NCBI GenBank assembly: GCA_017436955.1
Contig: JAFSCD010000009.1
Location: forward strand, 1-59,626
Length of the DNA: 59,626 nt
Source: Oscillospiraceae bacterium
GTDB taxonomy: Bacteria > Bacillota > Clostridia > Oscillospirales > Oscillospiraceae
Reading direction: 5' to 3'
The notes beneath the pieces are model-generated. The model was not told the DNA's origin, searched no databases, and saw only the letters and a program-made list of their open reading frames with translations. The translations under genes and the position numbers were made by a program. Below are positions 39,834-48,661 of this stretch, one piece after another. Position 1 is the stretch's first letter. Each line of letters begins with the position of its first letter.

Positions 39834-42800
39834 TTATTCGGTTACCTCTTTTGCTTCCTCTGCTGCCAATGCCTTGGCGATGAATTCCGCGGCGTCGTCG
39901 GGAACATCGTCCAGATTTTCACTGCCGATATCCACAACCCGGGGCGCGCGCTTGAAGAAGATGTCGTACAGCACCGGCACAACGATCAGGGTCATCAGCG
40001 TCGCGTACAGCAGACCGCCTACGATGACGATCGCCATACCGCCGCCCATCTGACCCATCATATCGTCGGAGAAGATCATCATCGCCATCGCGAGAATGGT
40101 GGTGAGGGTGGTCATCAGAATGGGACGCATACGGGTCTTGCCGGTGGCGATCAGCGCGCTGCGCCGATCCATACCGCCGATGCGAAGCTGATTGACGTAG
40201 TCAACGAATACGATGCCGTTGTTGACAACAGTACCCATCAAAATGGAGAAGCCCATCAGCGACAGCAGGCTCAACTGCTCGCCTGCGATCAAAAGACCGA
40301 GCATACCGCCGGTGAACGCCAGGGGGATCGTGAACATAACGATAAAGGGTGATTTGAGGCTCTGGAACTGCGCCACCATTACCAGGTAGATGAAGATGAA
40401 ACCCAGCAGAAGCAGCAGTGCCATTTGAACTACCATTTCGTTTACCGTTTCGCTTTCGCCGCCCAGACCCAGGGTGTAGCCGTAGGGCAGGGTCTTCTCA
40501 AATTCCGCTAATTTTTCATCCAGCTCACGGGAAAGCAGGGTGGCGTTGTAGCCGTCCTCCACACCGGCAGATACGGTGACGTACCGGGTCTGATTTTCAC
40601 GGCTGATAGAGCCGACGGAGGTGGTCTGCTGGGTGGTCGCGAAGTCGGACAGCTTGTAGGTGGTGGTTACCGTGGCGCCTGTGGCGTCCATGGAGGAGCC
40701 CTCCAGCTCCAAATCCAGCAGGTTTTCCACCTGCAGCGGATCGGAATTGTCGGAAATGGAAACGTTCAGCGTGGCGCCGTTTACGGTGATGGTAGTGGCG
40801 TTGGCAGAGGTGGTCATCTTCTCGGTGATTGCCATATAGATCTGCGCAACGGTAAGTCCGGCGGCCATCGCCTTGTCTTTGTCAATCTGCAGCTGGATGG
40901 TGGGCTCACCTTCGGAGAAGCCGGTGGAAATGTCCTTGTAGCCGGGCACCGTTTCCACAACCTTCACCACATCCTCGGCGATGGTTTTCAGCACGTCCAG
41001 ATCGTTGCCGTAAATATTCAGGCTCAGACCGCTACCCAGCAGGGAAACCAGATCTCCCATACCGCCGGCAGAGGCGTCAATGGTACACTGCAGATCCGAG
41101 CAGCTTTCGTTGATGTCCGCCGTGATGCGCTGGATCTTGCTGGCAGGCGTGCCTTCTTTCGTGATGACATAGAAGGAGTAGCTGCCGAAGGAATCGCTGG
41201 TACCGCCCATACCGCTGAGCATACCGGAAGCGGAATTGCTGGTGATAACACCGACATTTTCCACGCCTTCAATGGTCAGCAAGCGGTCGATCACCTGGTC
41301 GGCAACGGCGTAGGATTCCTCCCGGGGCATATCCTCCGGCGTAGTAACACTGACCTGGATCTGGTCACCGGTCATTTCCGGCAGCAGCACGATGCCCATA
41401 TTCACAACGGCAACGATACTGCCAATCAGCAGCGCAACGGATACCAGAATGGGAACCAGCTTGCGGTTTAGGCACCAGTCAAGGAAGCGACCGTAGACAT
41501 TTAAGAACTTATCATACAGCGGATGCGCCCTGGGCTTGGAATTGCGCAGCATCGTGGATGCGGCAGCCGGCACTACGGTCAGCGCCACGATCAGCGATGC
41601 CATCAGGCAGAAGCCGATGCAAAGTCCCAGCGGCAACAGCAGATCCCGCACCATACCCTGGGTAAAGACCATAGGCAGGAAAACGCAGACGGTGGTCAGG
41701 GTAGAGGAGATGATGGGGCCTGCCACCTGCCGGGCACCCTGCACCGCGGCCCGGGGTGCGCTGATACCGCGACCGCGGAGGCGGTAAATATTCTCAATGA
41801 CAACCACCGAGTTATCTACCAGCATACCGATGCCCAGCGAAAGACCGGATAGGGTCATCATATTCAGCGAAATGCCCGTGAAATACATCAGCACCAGGGT
41901 AAACAGCACGGAAAGCGGAATACTGATGGCAACTACCAAAGTGGGCTTTACATCCTTCAAAAACAGAGCCAGAATGATAACCGCCAGCAGCGCGCCCAGC
42001 GCCATACTGGTGACGATGGATTCAATAATCAGTTCGATATAGCTGCCCTGATTCATCAGTGTCAGGATCTTGGTGCCGTCATATTTGCTTTCCAGCTCCC
42101 CGAAGGCTTCCAGACAGTTGTTGGAGGTCTCGTTGGTGCCGGTCGTGCTGTTTTTGAAAATGCTGAGGATGACGGATTGTTCGCCATTGAGACGGGCATA
42201 GGTGGTGGCGGCGTTGTCGATGACCGAAACGGTGGCAACGTCTTTGATGCGCACTTGCCCGATGCCGTTCATAGATACCAGCAGGGTGTCGGCGATGTCA
42301 TCCGCGCCGGTGTAGCTTTCGCCGACCTTCAGCAGCCAGCTGTTGTCATTGGCGTCGTCAATGTAGCCGGCAGGCATAGAGAAGTTTTGGGCGTAGATCA
42401 GCTGGGAGAGAGTGCTGATATTCAGCAGCTGATCCAGATTTGCCTTGGAGAGAGCGTCCTCCCGGGCGGTCTCATACTGGGCTCTGGCGGTAGCCAGCTG
42501 ACTTTCCGCAGCGGTAAGCTGGGCGCTGGCGGTCGCAAAGCCAACGGCTGCCTCAAGCTGCGCCTGGGTAAGACCGGCATAGGCATCCTGCAGACCGGCG
42601 AGAATATCGGGCACGGCGTCCAGTAAGCCGTTCAGGTCATTCAGAATATCGTCAATGCTCTGAATACTGTCCAGCAGCGCGGTGATGCCGGGCAGCGTGG
42701 TATTAGCGGGAAGGGATTGCTCGAGCTGCCGCAGCAGGGTCTCCAGATTTTTCGTAACGGATTGCAGATTGCCGGAAAGCTGCAGAAGCTGCTCTACTGT

Positions 42801-43709
42801 AAGATTGCCCTTGGAAAGCTGTGCGGAAATTTCATTTAGCTCTGCGATCACCGCATCCAGCGCTTTGAGGATCTCGCTGTCGGTGATCTGGGTGCGCATA
42901 GCCTGCAGCTGTGCCAGCAGGTCATTTACCTGCGCCCGGATCTGATTTGCGGAATTCTCCACGGCGGCATTGACCTGGTCGAAGATACCGCTTGCCATGG
43001 TGGCACCAAAGCTGGACTGGGCTTTGGAAAGCTCCGCCTTACCGGCGGCAACCTCGGCCTCGGCTTTGTCCAGCTCCTGCAGTGCAGCGGCAAGCTGATC
43101 GCTGACATTGGTGAGGATCTTGTCATTCAGCGATTGGATCAGCGAAGGATCCAGCTCCACGTGGACATTCTTTTCGATAAGACCCATGGAGGAAACACTG
43201 GCAACGCCTTCCTGCCGCTCCAGATAGGGCTGGACGGTATCCTTGACAAAGGACGACAGCTCGTAAATATCGTTACCCTCGCGGCTGACGGAAATGTACA
43301 TCGTTGCCATCATATCCATACTGATCTCGATGATGGACGGTGTGCCGCACATCTCCGGCAAAGAGGCATCCATCTCCTGCAGCGTGCTGGATACCTTTAC
43401 AAGGGTGGATTCCATATCTGTACCGTCGGCAAACTCCAGCTGTACCATACCGTAGTTTTCCGAGGAAGTGGAGTAGACGTTTTCCACGCCGCTGACCGTA
43501 CCCAACGCGCTTTCCAGCGGTCTTACCACCTCTGCTTCCACCTTCTCCGGACTTGCGCCGGGATAGGTGGTTACTACGATTAGATAGGGCATACTCATAT
43601 TGGGCAGCAGGTCAGCGGTCATCCGTGTGACGGCGACGACGCCCAGCACCAATACCATTATGACAGCCACCAATACGGTAAACGGCTTTTTGACACTCAG
43701 TTTTACCAT
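39834..43709 (-). CDS. RND-family efflux permease with coiled-coil insertion
   Basis: A 1291-residue HAE1/AcrB-type RND permease. The start MVKLSVKKPFTVLVAVIMVL is TM1, followed by the porter domain with TYPGASPEKVEAEVVRPLES. TM4 has GIGMLVDNSVVVIENIYRLR with only one Asp where AcrB has two. The family is usually near 1,040 residues; the excess is mainly at about 195-420, a long Ala/Leu/Gln/Glu-rich coiled-coil hairpin in the first porter loop. No membrane-fusion protein or outer-membrane channel gene is adjacent, as expected for a single-membrane cell. It may export lipids, drugs or signals. Tail is acidic. Confidence 0.92.
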   Translation of the reverse strand: MVKLSVKKPFTVLVAVIMVLVLGVVAVTRMTADLLPNMSMPYLIVVTTYPGASPEKVEAEVVRPLESALGTVSGVENVYSTSSENYGMVQLEFADGTDMESTLVKVSSTLQEMDASLPEMCGTPSIIEISMDMMATMYISVSREGNDIYELSSFVKDTVQPYLERQEGVASVSSMGLIEKNVHVELDPSLIQSLNDKILTNVSDQLAAALQELDKAEAEVAAGKAELSKAQSSFGATMASGIFDQVNAAVENSANQIRAQVNDLLAQLQAMRTQITDSEILKALDAVIAELNEISAQLSKGNLTVEQLLQLSGNLQSVTKNLETLLRQLEQSLPANTTLPGITALLDSIQSIDDILNDLNGLLDAVPDILAGLQDAYAGLTQAQLEAAVGFATASAQLTAAESQLATARAQYETAREDALSKANLDQLLNISTLSQLIYAQNFSMPAGYIDDANDNSWLLKVGESYTGADDIADTLLVSMNGIGQVRIKDVATVSVIDNAATTYARLNGEQSVILSIFKNSTTGTNETSNNCLEAFGELESKYDGTKILTLMNQGSYIELIIESIVTSMALGALLAVIILALFLKDVKPTLVVAISIPLSVLFTLVLMYFTGISLNMMTLSGLSLGIGMLVDNSVVVIENIYRLRGRGISAPRAAVQGARQVAGPIISSTLTTVCVFLPMVFTQGMVRDLLLPLGLCIGFCLMASLIVALTVVPAAASTMLRNSKPRAHPLYDKFLNVYGRFLDWCLNRKLVPILVSVALLIGSIVAVVNMGIVLLPEMTGDQIQVSVTTPEDMPREESYAVADQVIDRLLTIEGVENVGVITSNSASGMLSGMGGTSDSFGSYSFYVITKEGTPASKIQRITADINESCSDLQCTIDASAGGMGDLVSLLGSGLSLNIYGNDLDVLKTIAEDVVKVVETVPGYKDISTGFSEGEPTIQLQIDKDKAMAAGLTVAQIYMAITEKMTTSANATTITVNGATLNVSISDNSDPLQVENLLDLELEGSSMDATGATVTTTYKLSDFATTQQTTSVGSISRENQTRYVTVSAGVEDGYNATLLSRELDEKLAEFEKTLPYGYTLGLGGESETVNEMVVQMALLLLLGFIFIYLVMVAQFQSLKSPFIVMFTIPLAFTGGMLGLLIAGEQLSLLSLMGFSILMGTVVNNGIVFVDYVNQLRIGGMDRRSALIATGKTRMRPILMTTLTTILAMAMMIFSDDMMGQMGGGMAIVIVGGLLYATLMTLIVVPVLYDIFFKRAPRVVDIGSENLDDVPDDAAEFIAKALAAEEAKEVTE

Positions 43710-43809
43710 AATGCAAACAGATCCTTTGACAATAATTACTAATTTACATTATAACACAGTTTGAAGCAATAATATATAAACATTTAATGAATTCTATAAA
43801 TATTTGCCG

Positions 43810-43838
43810 TTGAAATCAAAGAAAATTTCGCCTATAAT
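43810..43838 (+). promoter_or_regulatory. Promoter of the MBL-fold gene
   Basis: TTGAAA - 17 bp - TATAAT, 30 bp before the start codon. Confidence 0.85.
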
Positions 43839-43868
43839 GAAGAAAACCGGGAAGGAGGTCGCACCGCG

Positions 43869-44540
43869 GTGAATGTTCAGGTAACCTTAAGCGCCAATGC
43901 AGGTGTTTCCATACAGCTTGGCAGCCGCCGCATTTGGGTGGACGCGCTGCACGAAATCAAGCAGCCCGGCTTCTCGGCGGTATCGGCTGCGCTGTTTGAG
44001 AAGCTGCTGGCGAGCGATGCCTTTCAGGCGCCGGATTACATTTGCGTGACCCACGATCATCCCGATCATTATTCGCGGCGTATGGTGAGCCGGGCGTGCG
44101 GCATTTGGCCTGAAGCGAAGCTGTGTATCCCGCAGCCGGGCAAGGTGCGAGATGGGGATCTGACGATGGAGTTCATTCGTCTGCCCCACGAGGGCGCTCG
44201 GTATGCAAATGTGGAGCATTACGGCATTTTCATTACCGCCGGCGGTAAGCATATCCTGCTCCCCGGCGATTGTGAGGTGGCAGCTCCGGCTTTGCTGCAG
44301 GCGGCAGGGGAGCGGCAGATCGATCTGGCGATCCTGAATTTCCCCTGGGTGACCCTTGCCAGAGGCAGAGCATTTCTGCAAAAGCTGAAGCCCGGGCACA
44401 TCCTTTTGTGCCATCTGCCCTTTGCAGCAGACGATGTAAACGGCTTCCGGGAATCTGCCGGAAGAAACGCGCACCTTTTGCCGGATATGGATGTCCGGCT
44501 GCTGTGCGACCCGATGCAAACGGAAACCGTAAATATTTAA
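43869..44540 (+). CDS. MBL-fold metallo-hydrolase
   Basis: A 223-residue metallo-beta-lactamase-fold protein. The metal-binding motif is VTHDHPDHY near residue 60, followed by HILLPGDCEVAAP (Asp ligand) and HILLCHLPF (His). It resembles small UlaG-like or RomA-like hydrolases; the substrate is unknown. The start is GTG, selected because AAGGAGG is 10 bp upstream and no ATG lies between. Convergent with the lipoate-protein ligase gene. Confidence 0.85.
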   Translation: MNVQVTLSANAGVSIQLGSRRIWVDALHEIKQPGFSAVSAALFEKLLASDAFQAPDYICVTHDHPDHYSRRMVSRACGIWPEAKLCIPQPGKVRDGDLTMEFIRLPHEGARYANVEHYGIFITAGGKHILLPGDCEVAAPALLQAAGERQIDLAILNFPWVTLARGRAFLQKLKPGHILLCHLPFAADDVNGFRESAGRNAHLLPDMDVRLLCDPMQTETVNI

Positions 44541-44564
44541 GGCGTGCCAATCGGCACGCCTTTT
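44539..44564. terminator. Bidirectional terminator
   Basis: AAGGCGTGCC pairs with GGCACGCCTT around AATC, followed by TTG. Between convergent genes. Confidence 0.85.
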
Positions 44565-44565
44565 G

Positions 44566-45555
44566 TTATGCGAACAGAGTTTCCAGGAATTCGTGTTTTT
44601 CGATGCTGCCCAGCATTTCCGGCAGGTTGAAGGTGTCCAAAACTGCAGCAACAGCATCCTCCCGGTAGGGACAGTCTGTCAGTGCGGCAACCAGCGGCTC
44701 AACGCCGGTAAGCCCCAGAAAATCACCCAGAATACGGATCGCCCGGATATTGCCGTCGGCTACGGACAGCTGGATCTCGATGGAGCCGCCGGCATAGCGG
44801 TTTCTGACCGCGCGCTGGAATTTGGGCGACAGACCGAAATTCCAATCCCAGGTGTCATACTTTTCCGCCTTCAGCCTTTCGACCTGGGCAAGCTCTTCGG
44901 CGGAAAGGGAGGCAGGGAGAATGCCGTCTGCGGCAAGAGCGCCTTTCAGATAATCCCAGAAGCCTTGCAGCGACATATCCGCAGGCAGGAACGCGCGGAT
45001 ATTACCCACCCGGCTGCGGACGGATTTGACACTTTTGGAAATGAACTTTTCCGGGTCGGGATTCAGCGCGCCGGCGATCATATCCGGATTGGACTCAAAC
45101 AGCAGTGTACCGTGGTGCAGGATACGTCCGCGGATGATATGCTGCGCCGTACCGGAGACCTTTCGCCCGGAAATGAGAATATCATTTCTCCCGGAGGCTT
45201 CCGCATCCAGCCCCAAAGCCCGCAGAGCCCCTACCACCGGCGCTGTAAATGCCTGGGCAGACCGCTGGGCGATGTCGCCGGCATCGGTGATAAAGGAATA
45301 ATTCAGATTGCCCAGATCGTGATACACAGCGCCGCCGCCGGTATTGCGGCGGATCACCTTGATGCCGTGCTCCTTCACGAATGTGGCGTTGATCTCCTCC
45401 CGGGCGTTCTGATTTCTGCCGATGATGACGGCGTTTTGGTTTTGCCAAAGGATCAGATAGTCGCCGTCACGGCGATGGGTCTGCACAAATTCCTCGAATG
45501 CCAGATTGTAAGCAGGGTCTGCAGACCCGGTCTCCAGATAAAAAGTCTTGTTCAT
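44566..45555 (-). CDS. lplA: Lipoate-protein ligase A
   Basis: A 329-residue lipoate-protein ligase that attaches free lipoate or octanoate to lipoyl domains. Conserved parts are VIIGRNQNAREEINATFVKE, IRRNTGGGAVYHDLGNLNYS and NDILISGRKVSGTAQHI (with the catalytic Lys), plus a C-terminal accessory domain (about 245-329). The start MNKTFYLETG follows GCGAGGCTGC; the frame is open 18 codons further without support. No lipoylated dehydrogenase or glycine cleavage gene is nearby. Confidence 0.93.
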   Translation of the reverse strand: MNKTFYLETGSADPAYNLAFEEFVQTHRRDGDYLILWQNQNAVIIGRNQNAREEINATFVKEHGIKVIRRNTGGGAVYHDLGNLNYSFITDAGDIAQRSAQAFTAPVVGALRALGLDAEASGRNDILISGRKVSGTAQHIIRGRILHHGTLLFESNPDMIAGALNPDPEKFISKSVKSVRSRVGNIRAFLPADMSLQGFWDYLKGALAADGILPASLSAEELAQVERLKAEKYDTWDWNFGLSPKFQRAVRNRYAGGSIEIQLSVADGNIRAIRILGDFLGLTGVEPLVAALTDCPYREDAVAAVLDTFNLPEMLGSIEKHEFLETLFA

Positions 45556-45717
45556 AGCAGCCTCGCAAAATGAAATTCCGATCGTCTTTCTATGCTTTAT
45601 GATACCCAAAATCGGGTAGTTGTCAAGTTGTATCGAAGCATAACGTAAGTGTCAATTTGTTATGTCTACCACCCGTGGAAAAATTTTAAGAAATGTGTCG
45701 TTTTTTCATTTTTGAGG

Positions 45718-45746
45718 TTGCTTTTGTCCGTAGGCGGTGATATAAT
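45718..45746 (+). promoter_or_regulatory. Promoter of the nucleotidase-kinase operon
   Basis: TTGCTT - 17 bp - TATAAT, about 100 bp before the first start codon, leaving an untranslated leader with two overlapping hairpins. Confidence 0.75.
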
Positions 45747-45780
45747 ACAATCAACATATTATCGGAAAGTGGGGCATTAT

Positions 45781-45811
45781 TTCCACAGCTTCCTGTGGAA
45801 GGATTTTCCAC
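45781..45811 (+). promoter_or_regulatory. Overlapping alternative hairpins in the leader
   Basis: TTCCACAG-CTTC-CTGTGGAA is a perfect 8-bp hairpin. GTGGAA within it can instead pair with the TTCCAC a few bases later (GTGGAA-GGATT-TTCCAC). The two folds exclude each other. No U-tract follows. A regulatory role is only a possibility. Confidence 0.4.
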
Positions 45812-45850
45812 CTTCGGAACGATTGCATTTTTAGGCGGTGAAGCAAAGCG

Positions 45851-46984
45851 ATGGATCGAAAATTCAGGCTGTCCACAGCCTTGGATATTGACGATGTGCT
45901 GATGGAGTGCGTGCCCTACGCGATCCGTCTTGCCAATGAGAAATATAAGTTTGATCCGCCGCTGAGCATCTATGAGGTGGATCGCTGGGGCAAGCTGGGT
46001 ACCCGTGCGGATGTGATCTTTGAGATCTTCCAGGATCCGGATTTCTACCGCAACCAGCCCGTATTCAAGGGCGCGCGCCAGTTCGTCAAGAAGCTGTCCC
46101 AGCTTACGGAGGTTTTTGTATCCACCTCCGTGTATCCCCAGTTTATGAGTATTCGGGCAGAGCGCATCGCCCAGGAGTTCCCCGAGATCCCGGTGGACCA
46201 TATTTATATGGGCTCTAGAAAAGATAAGATCGATGTGGATATCCTCTTTGATGACGGTATGCACAACGTTACCCGCTCCAATGCCGCCTATCCCATTTTG
46301 ATGCGGCGTCCCTGGAATCAGGATGCCACCGGTATCCTGGCGGTCAATACCTACGATGAATTCCTGAAGCTGGTGGAGATCATCTCCGACAGCTACAGCA
46401 CCAAGACCCCCGGCTTCAATCCGGATGAGCCCGGCATCGTGGTTCTGGTCGGTCCCTCTGGCAGCGGCAAGACCGATATTGCCAAGCGCCTGGTAAGACG
46501 CGGCAAGCGGTTTGAAAAGCTGATCAGCTATACCACCGACGCAACGGTTGGATTGCACGGCGGTGAATGGTATCACTACATTTCCCTGGAAGCCTTCCGG
46601 GAAATGCAGGAAAACGGTGAGCTGTTTGAATCCACTATGTACGCAGGTCACTGCTACGGCTCCTGCAAGAAGGATGTGGAACAGATCCTGGCCTCTGGCA
46701 AGCATGTGCTGACGGTTATGGATATCTGCGGTGCTATGTCCCTCAAGACAAATTTCCCCAATGTGGCTACGGTATACATCAAGCGCCCCAAGCGGGATCT
46801 GGTTGCCGCAGTGCTGGAAAAGAACCTGAGCAACAAGGAAAAAACCAGCCGCATCCTGGCGCTGGATTCGGAGACCCAAAACGCGGCCATCTGCGATTAT
46901 GTGGTGCCCGGTGACGATTACGACCTGGCAGCCAGGGAGATCATCAAGGGCTTGTTTAAGACGGGTGGCCGAAAGAAGGGGTAA
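45851..46984 (+). CDS. Fusion of 5'(3')-deoxyribonucleotidase-like HAD domain and guanylate-kinase-like domain
   Basis: A 377-residue two-domain protein. Residues 1-185 are a NT5C-type HAD phosphatase: STALDIDDVLMECVP (motif I), VFVSTSVYP (motif II), MGSRKDKIDVDILFDDGMHN (Lys and acidic motif IV). Residues 195-370 are guanylate-kinase-like: VVLVGPSGSGKTDIAKRLV (P-loop), ISYTTDATVGLHGGEWYHYI, ELFESTMYAGHCYGS and GKHVLTVMDICGAMSLK. The usual TTRxxR GMP-binding arginines are missing (TTDATV), so the substrate may not be GMP. Start ATG after a GGCGGTGAAGCAAAGCG stretch. The PHP gene follows 3 bp after its stop. Confidence 0.85.
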   Translation: MDRKFRLSTALDIDDVLMECVPYAIRLANEKYKFDPPLSIYEVDRWGKLGTRADVIFEIFQDPDFYRNQPVFKGARQFVKKLSQLTEVFVSTSVYPQFMSIRAERIAQEFPEIPVDHIYMGSRKDKIDVDILFDDGMHNVTRSNAAYPILMRRPWNQDATGILAVNTYDEFLKLVEIISDSYSTKTPGFNPDEPGIVVLVGPSGSGKTDIAKRLVRRGKRFEKLISYTTDATVGLHGGEWYHYISLEAFREMQENGELFESTMYAGHCYGSCKKDVEQILASGKHVLTVMDICGAMSLKTNFPNVATVYIKRPKRDLVAAVLEKNLSNKEKTSRILALDSETQNAAICDYVVPGDDYDLAAREIIKGLFKTGGRKKG

Positions 46985-46987
46985 ACA

Positions 46988-47833
46988 ATGGCATACTGTG
47001 ATCTGCATACCCATTCCACAGCCTCCGACGGCACCTTGACCCCGGAGCAGATCATCCGGGAGGCAGAAAAGATCGGGCTTTCCGCTGTGGTACTCAGTGA
47101 CCACAATACGGTGGACGGTCTTGCCGCGTTTCTGGCGGCAGGGGAAGGAAGCTGCGTGGAAGCTGTTCCGGCGGTGGAATTTTCCACCCAGTACGGCGAA
47201 AAGGAACTGCACATCCTGGGTATGTTTATCTGCCCGGAGGTTTACGGGCAGATCGCCGCTTTGCTGGAGCTACAGCTGCTGAATAAAGAAAAGAGCAATA
47301 TCGACCTGATCCAGAGGTTGGCAGGCGTTGGCGTGGTGCTGGACTACGGGAAGATCAAAGCCCAGGCCGGCAGCTACGTCAACCGCGCGGTGATCGGCGC
47401 GGAGATGGTGCGGCTGGGATATGTAGCTTCGGTACCGGAAGCCTTTGACCGGTATCTGGATGAAAAGATCGGGCTGTATGTGCCTGCCCCACGGCTGGAC
47501 TCCTATGAAGCGATCCGCTTTATCAAATCCATCGGTGCGGTGGCGGTGCTGGCGCATCCGCTGCTGGGCTGGGACGGGAAGAGCCTGCGCGGCTTTTTGC
47601 CGAAGGCGGTCGAAGCCGGTCTTGACGGTATGGAAGTGTACTATTCCAAGTACAGCCCCGAAACAACGGCGCTGGCAGAGAAGATTGCCGGGGAGTTTCA
47701 GCTGCTGCCCAGCGGCGGCAGTGATTTCCACGGTGACAATAAGCCCGGTATTTATCTGGGCGTGGGCAGGGGAGACCTGAAGATTCCCGATACCTGGCTG
47801 GATGCTTTGCGCAGCCGTGCCAAGATTATATAA
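46988..47833 (+). CDS. PHP-domain phosphoesterase (RNase AM/TrpH-like)
   Basis: A 281-residue PHP phosphoesterase. Metal-binding motifs are CDLHTHSTASDGTLTPEQII, VVLSDHNTVDGL, PAVEFSTQYGEKELHILG, VAVLAHPLLGW, and SGGSDFHGDNKPG near the C-terminus. Length and motifs match the YciV/RNase AM/TrpH group, which acts on 5' RNA ends or on 3',5'-bisphosphate nucleotides. It is almost contiguous with the nucleotidase-kinase fusion gene, suggesting a shared role in nucleotide turnover. Followed by an RDD gene after 14 bp. Confidence 0.9.
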   Translation: MAYCDLHTHSTASDGTLTPEQIIREAEKIGLSAVVLSDHNTVDGLAAFLAAGEGSCVEAVPAVEFSTQYGEKELHILGMFICPEVYGQIAALLELQLLNKEKSNIDLIQRLAGVGVVLDYGKIKAQAGSYVNRAVIGAEMVRLGYVASVPEAFDRYLDEKIGLYVPAPRLDSYEAIRFIKSIGAVAVLAHPLLGWDGKSLRGFLPKAVEAGLDGMEVYYSKYSPETTALAEKIAGEFQLLPSGGSDFHGDNKPGIYLGVGRGDLKIPDTWLDALRSRAKII

Positions 47834-47847
47834 TGTATAGGATGTAA

Positions 47848-48618
47848 ATGATGGATCTGCAAAGAGCAAACGGCTGGAAAAGAATAGCCGCCTGGGTTTT
47901 GGATATCATGCTGTTGTGCGTACTCACCGTTGGCGTGGCATACGGCTTCTCCGCCGCGCTGGGTTACGATGCCCATATGCAAACGGTGCAGGAGGGCTAC
48001 GAAAAGTATTCCGCACAGCAGGGCATTGATCTTAACATGGATCAGGAAACATACGACGCTATGTCCGATGCCGAGAAGGCGGACTACCAGGCAAAGATCG
48101 CCGAGGTGGAAAAAGCGCTGAATGAGGATGAAGCGGTCAAATATGCCTACAATATGTGTGTAAGCTATTCCGTGCTGATCATTACCTTCAGCCTTCTGCT
48201 GGCAACGGTGCTGCTGGAATTCGTGCTGCCGCTGATTCTGAAAAACGGACAGACCGTTGGCAAGAAATGCTTCAGCCTGGGCGTTGTCCGGGTGGACGGC
48301 GTCAAGGTCTCGGCGGTGCAGATGTTCGCAAGAACTGTGCTGGGCAAGTATGCCGTTGAAACGATGATCCCGGTGTATGTGATCATTATGATCTACTGGG
48401 GTCTGATGGGCATCGGAGGCACCATCGCGCTGCTGATCCTGCTGGTGATCCAGATCGTATGTATCGCCATCAACCGTGACCGTCTTGCCATTCACGACCG
48501 CTTTGCCGGCACCGTGGTGGTGGACATCGCCAGCCAAAAGATTTTTGAAAATACAGAGGAACTGATCGCTTACACCAACCGGATCCACGCCGAGCGGGCA
48601 AAGCATCAGCCGTATTAA
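47848..48618 (+). CDS. RDD-family membrane protein
   Basis: A 256-residue membrane protein with the RDD features: LQRANGWKRIAAWVLDIMLL (Arg and Asp of the first helix), a long charged extracellular loop (about 50-105), a second helix near 110-130, GQTVGKKCFSLGVVRVDG and a C-terminal AINRDRLAIHDRFAGTVVVD. The function of RDD proteins is not well defined; transport roles are proposed. The ribosome binding site is weak (AGGATG). Probably in one operon with the two upstream genes. Confidence 0.87.
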   Translation: MMDLQRANGWKRIAAWVLDIMLLCVLTVGVAYGFSAALGYDAHMQTVQEGYEKYSAQQGIDLNMDQETYDAMSDAEKADYQAKIAEVEKALNEDEAVKYAYNMCVSYSVLIITFSLLLATVLLEFVLPLILKNGQTVGKKCFSLGVVRVDGVKVSAVQMFARTVLGKYAVETMIPVYVIIMIYWGLMGIGGTIALLILLVIQIVCIAINRDRLAIHDRFAGTVVVDIASQKIFENTEELIAYTNRIHAERAKHQPY

Positions 48619-48661
48619 CATAGTCCAATATTAAAAATTAACATATTTGGAAGGGGTTCTT

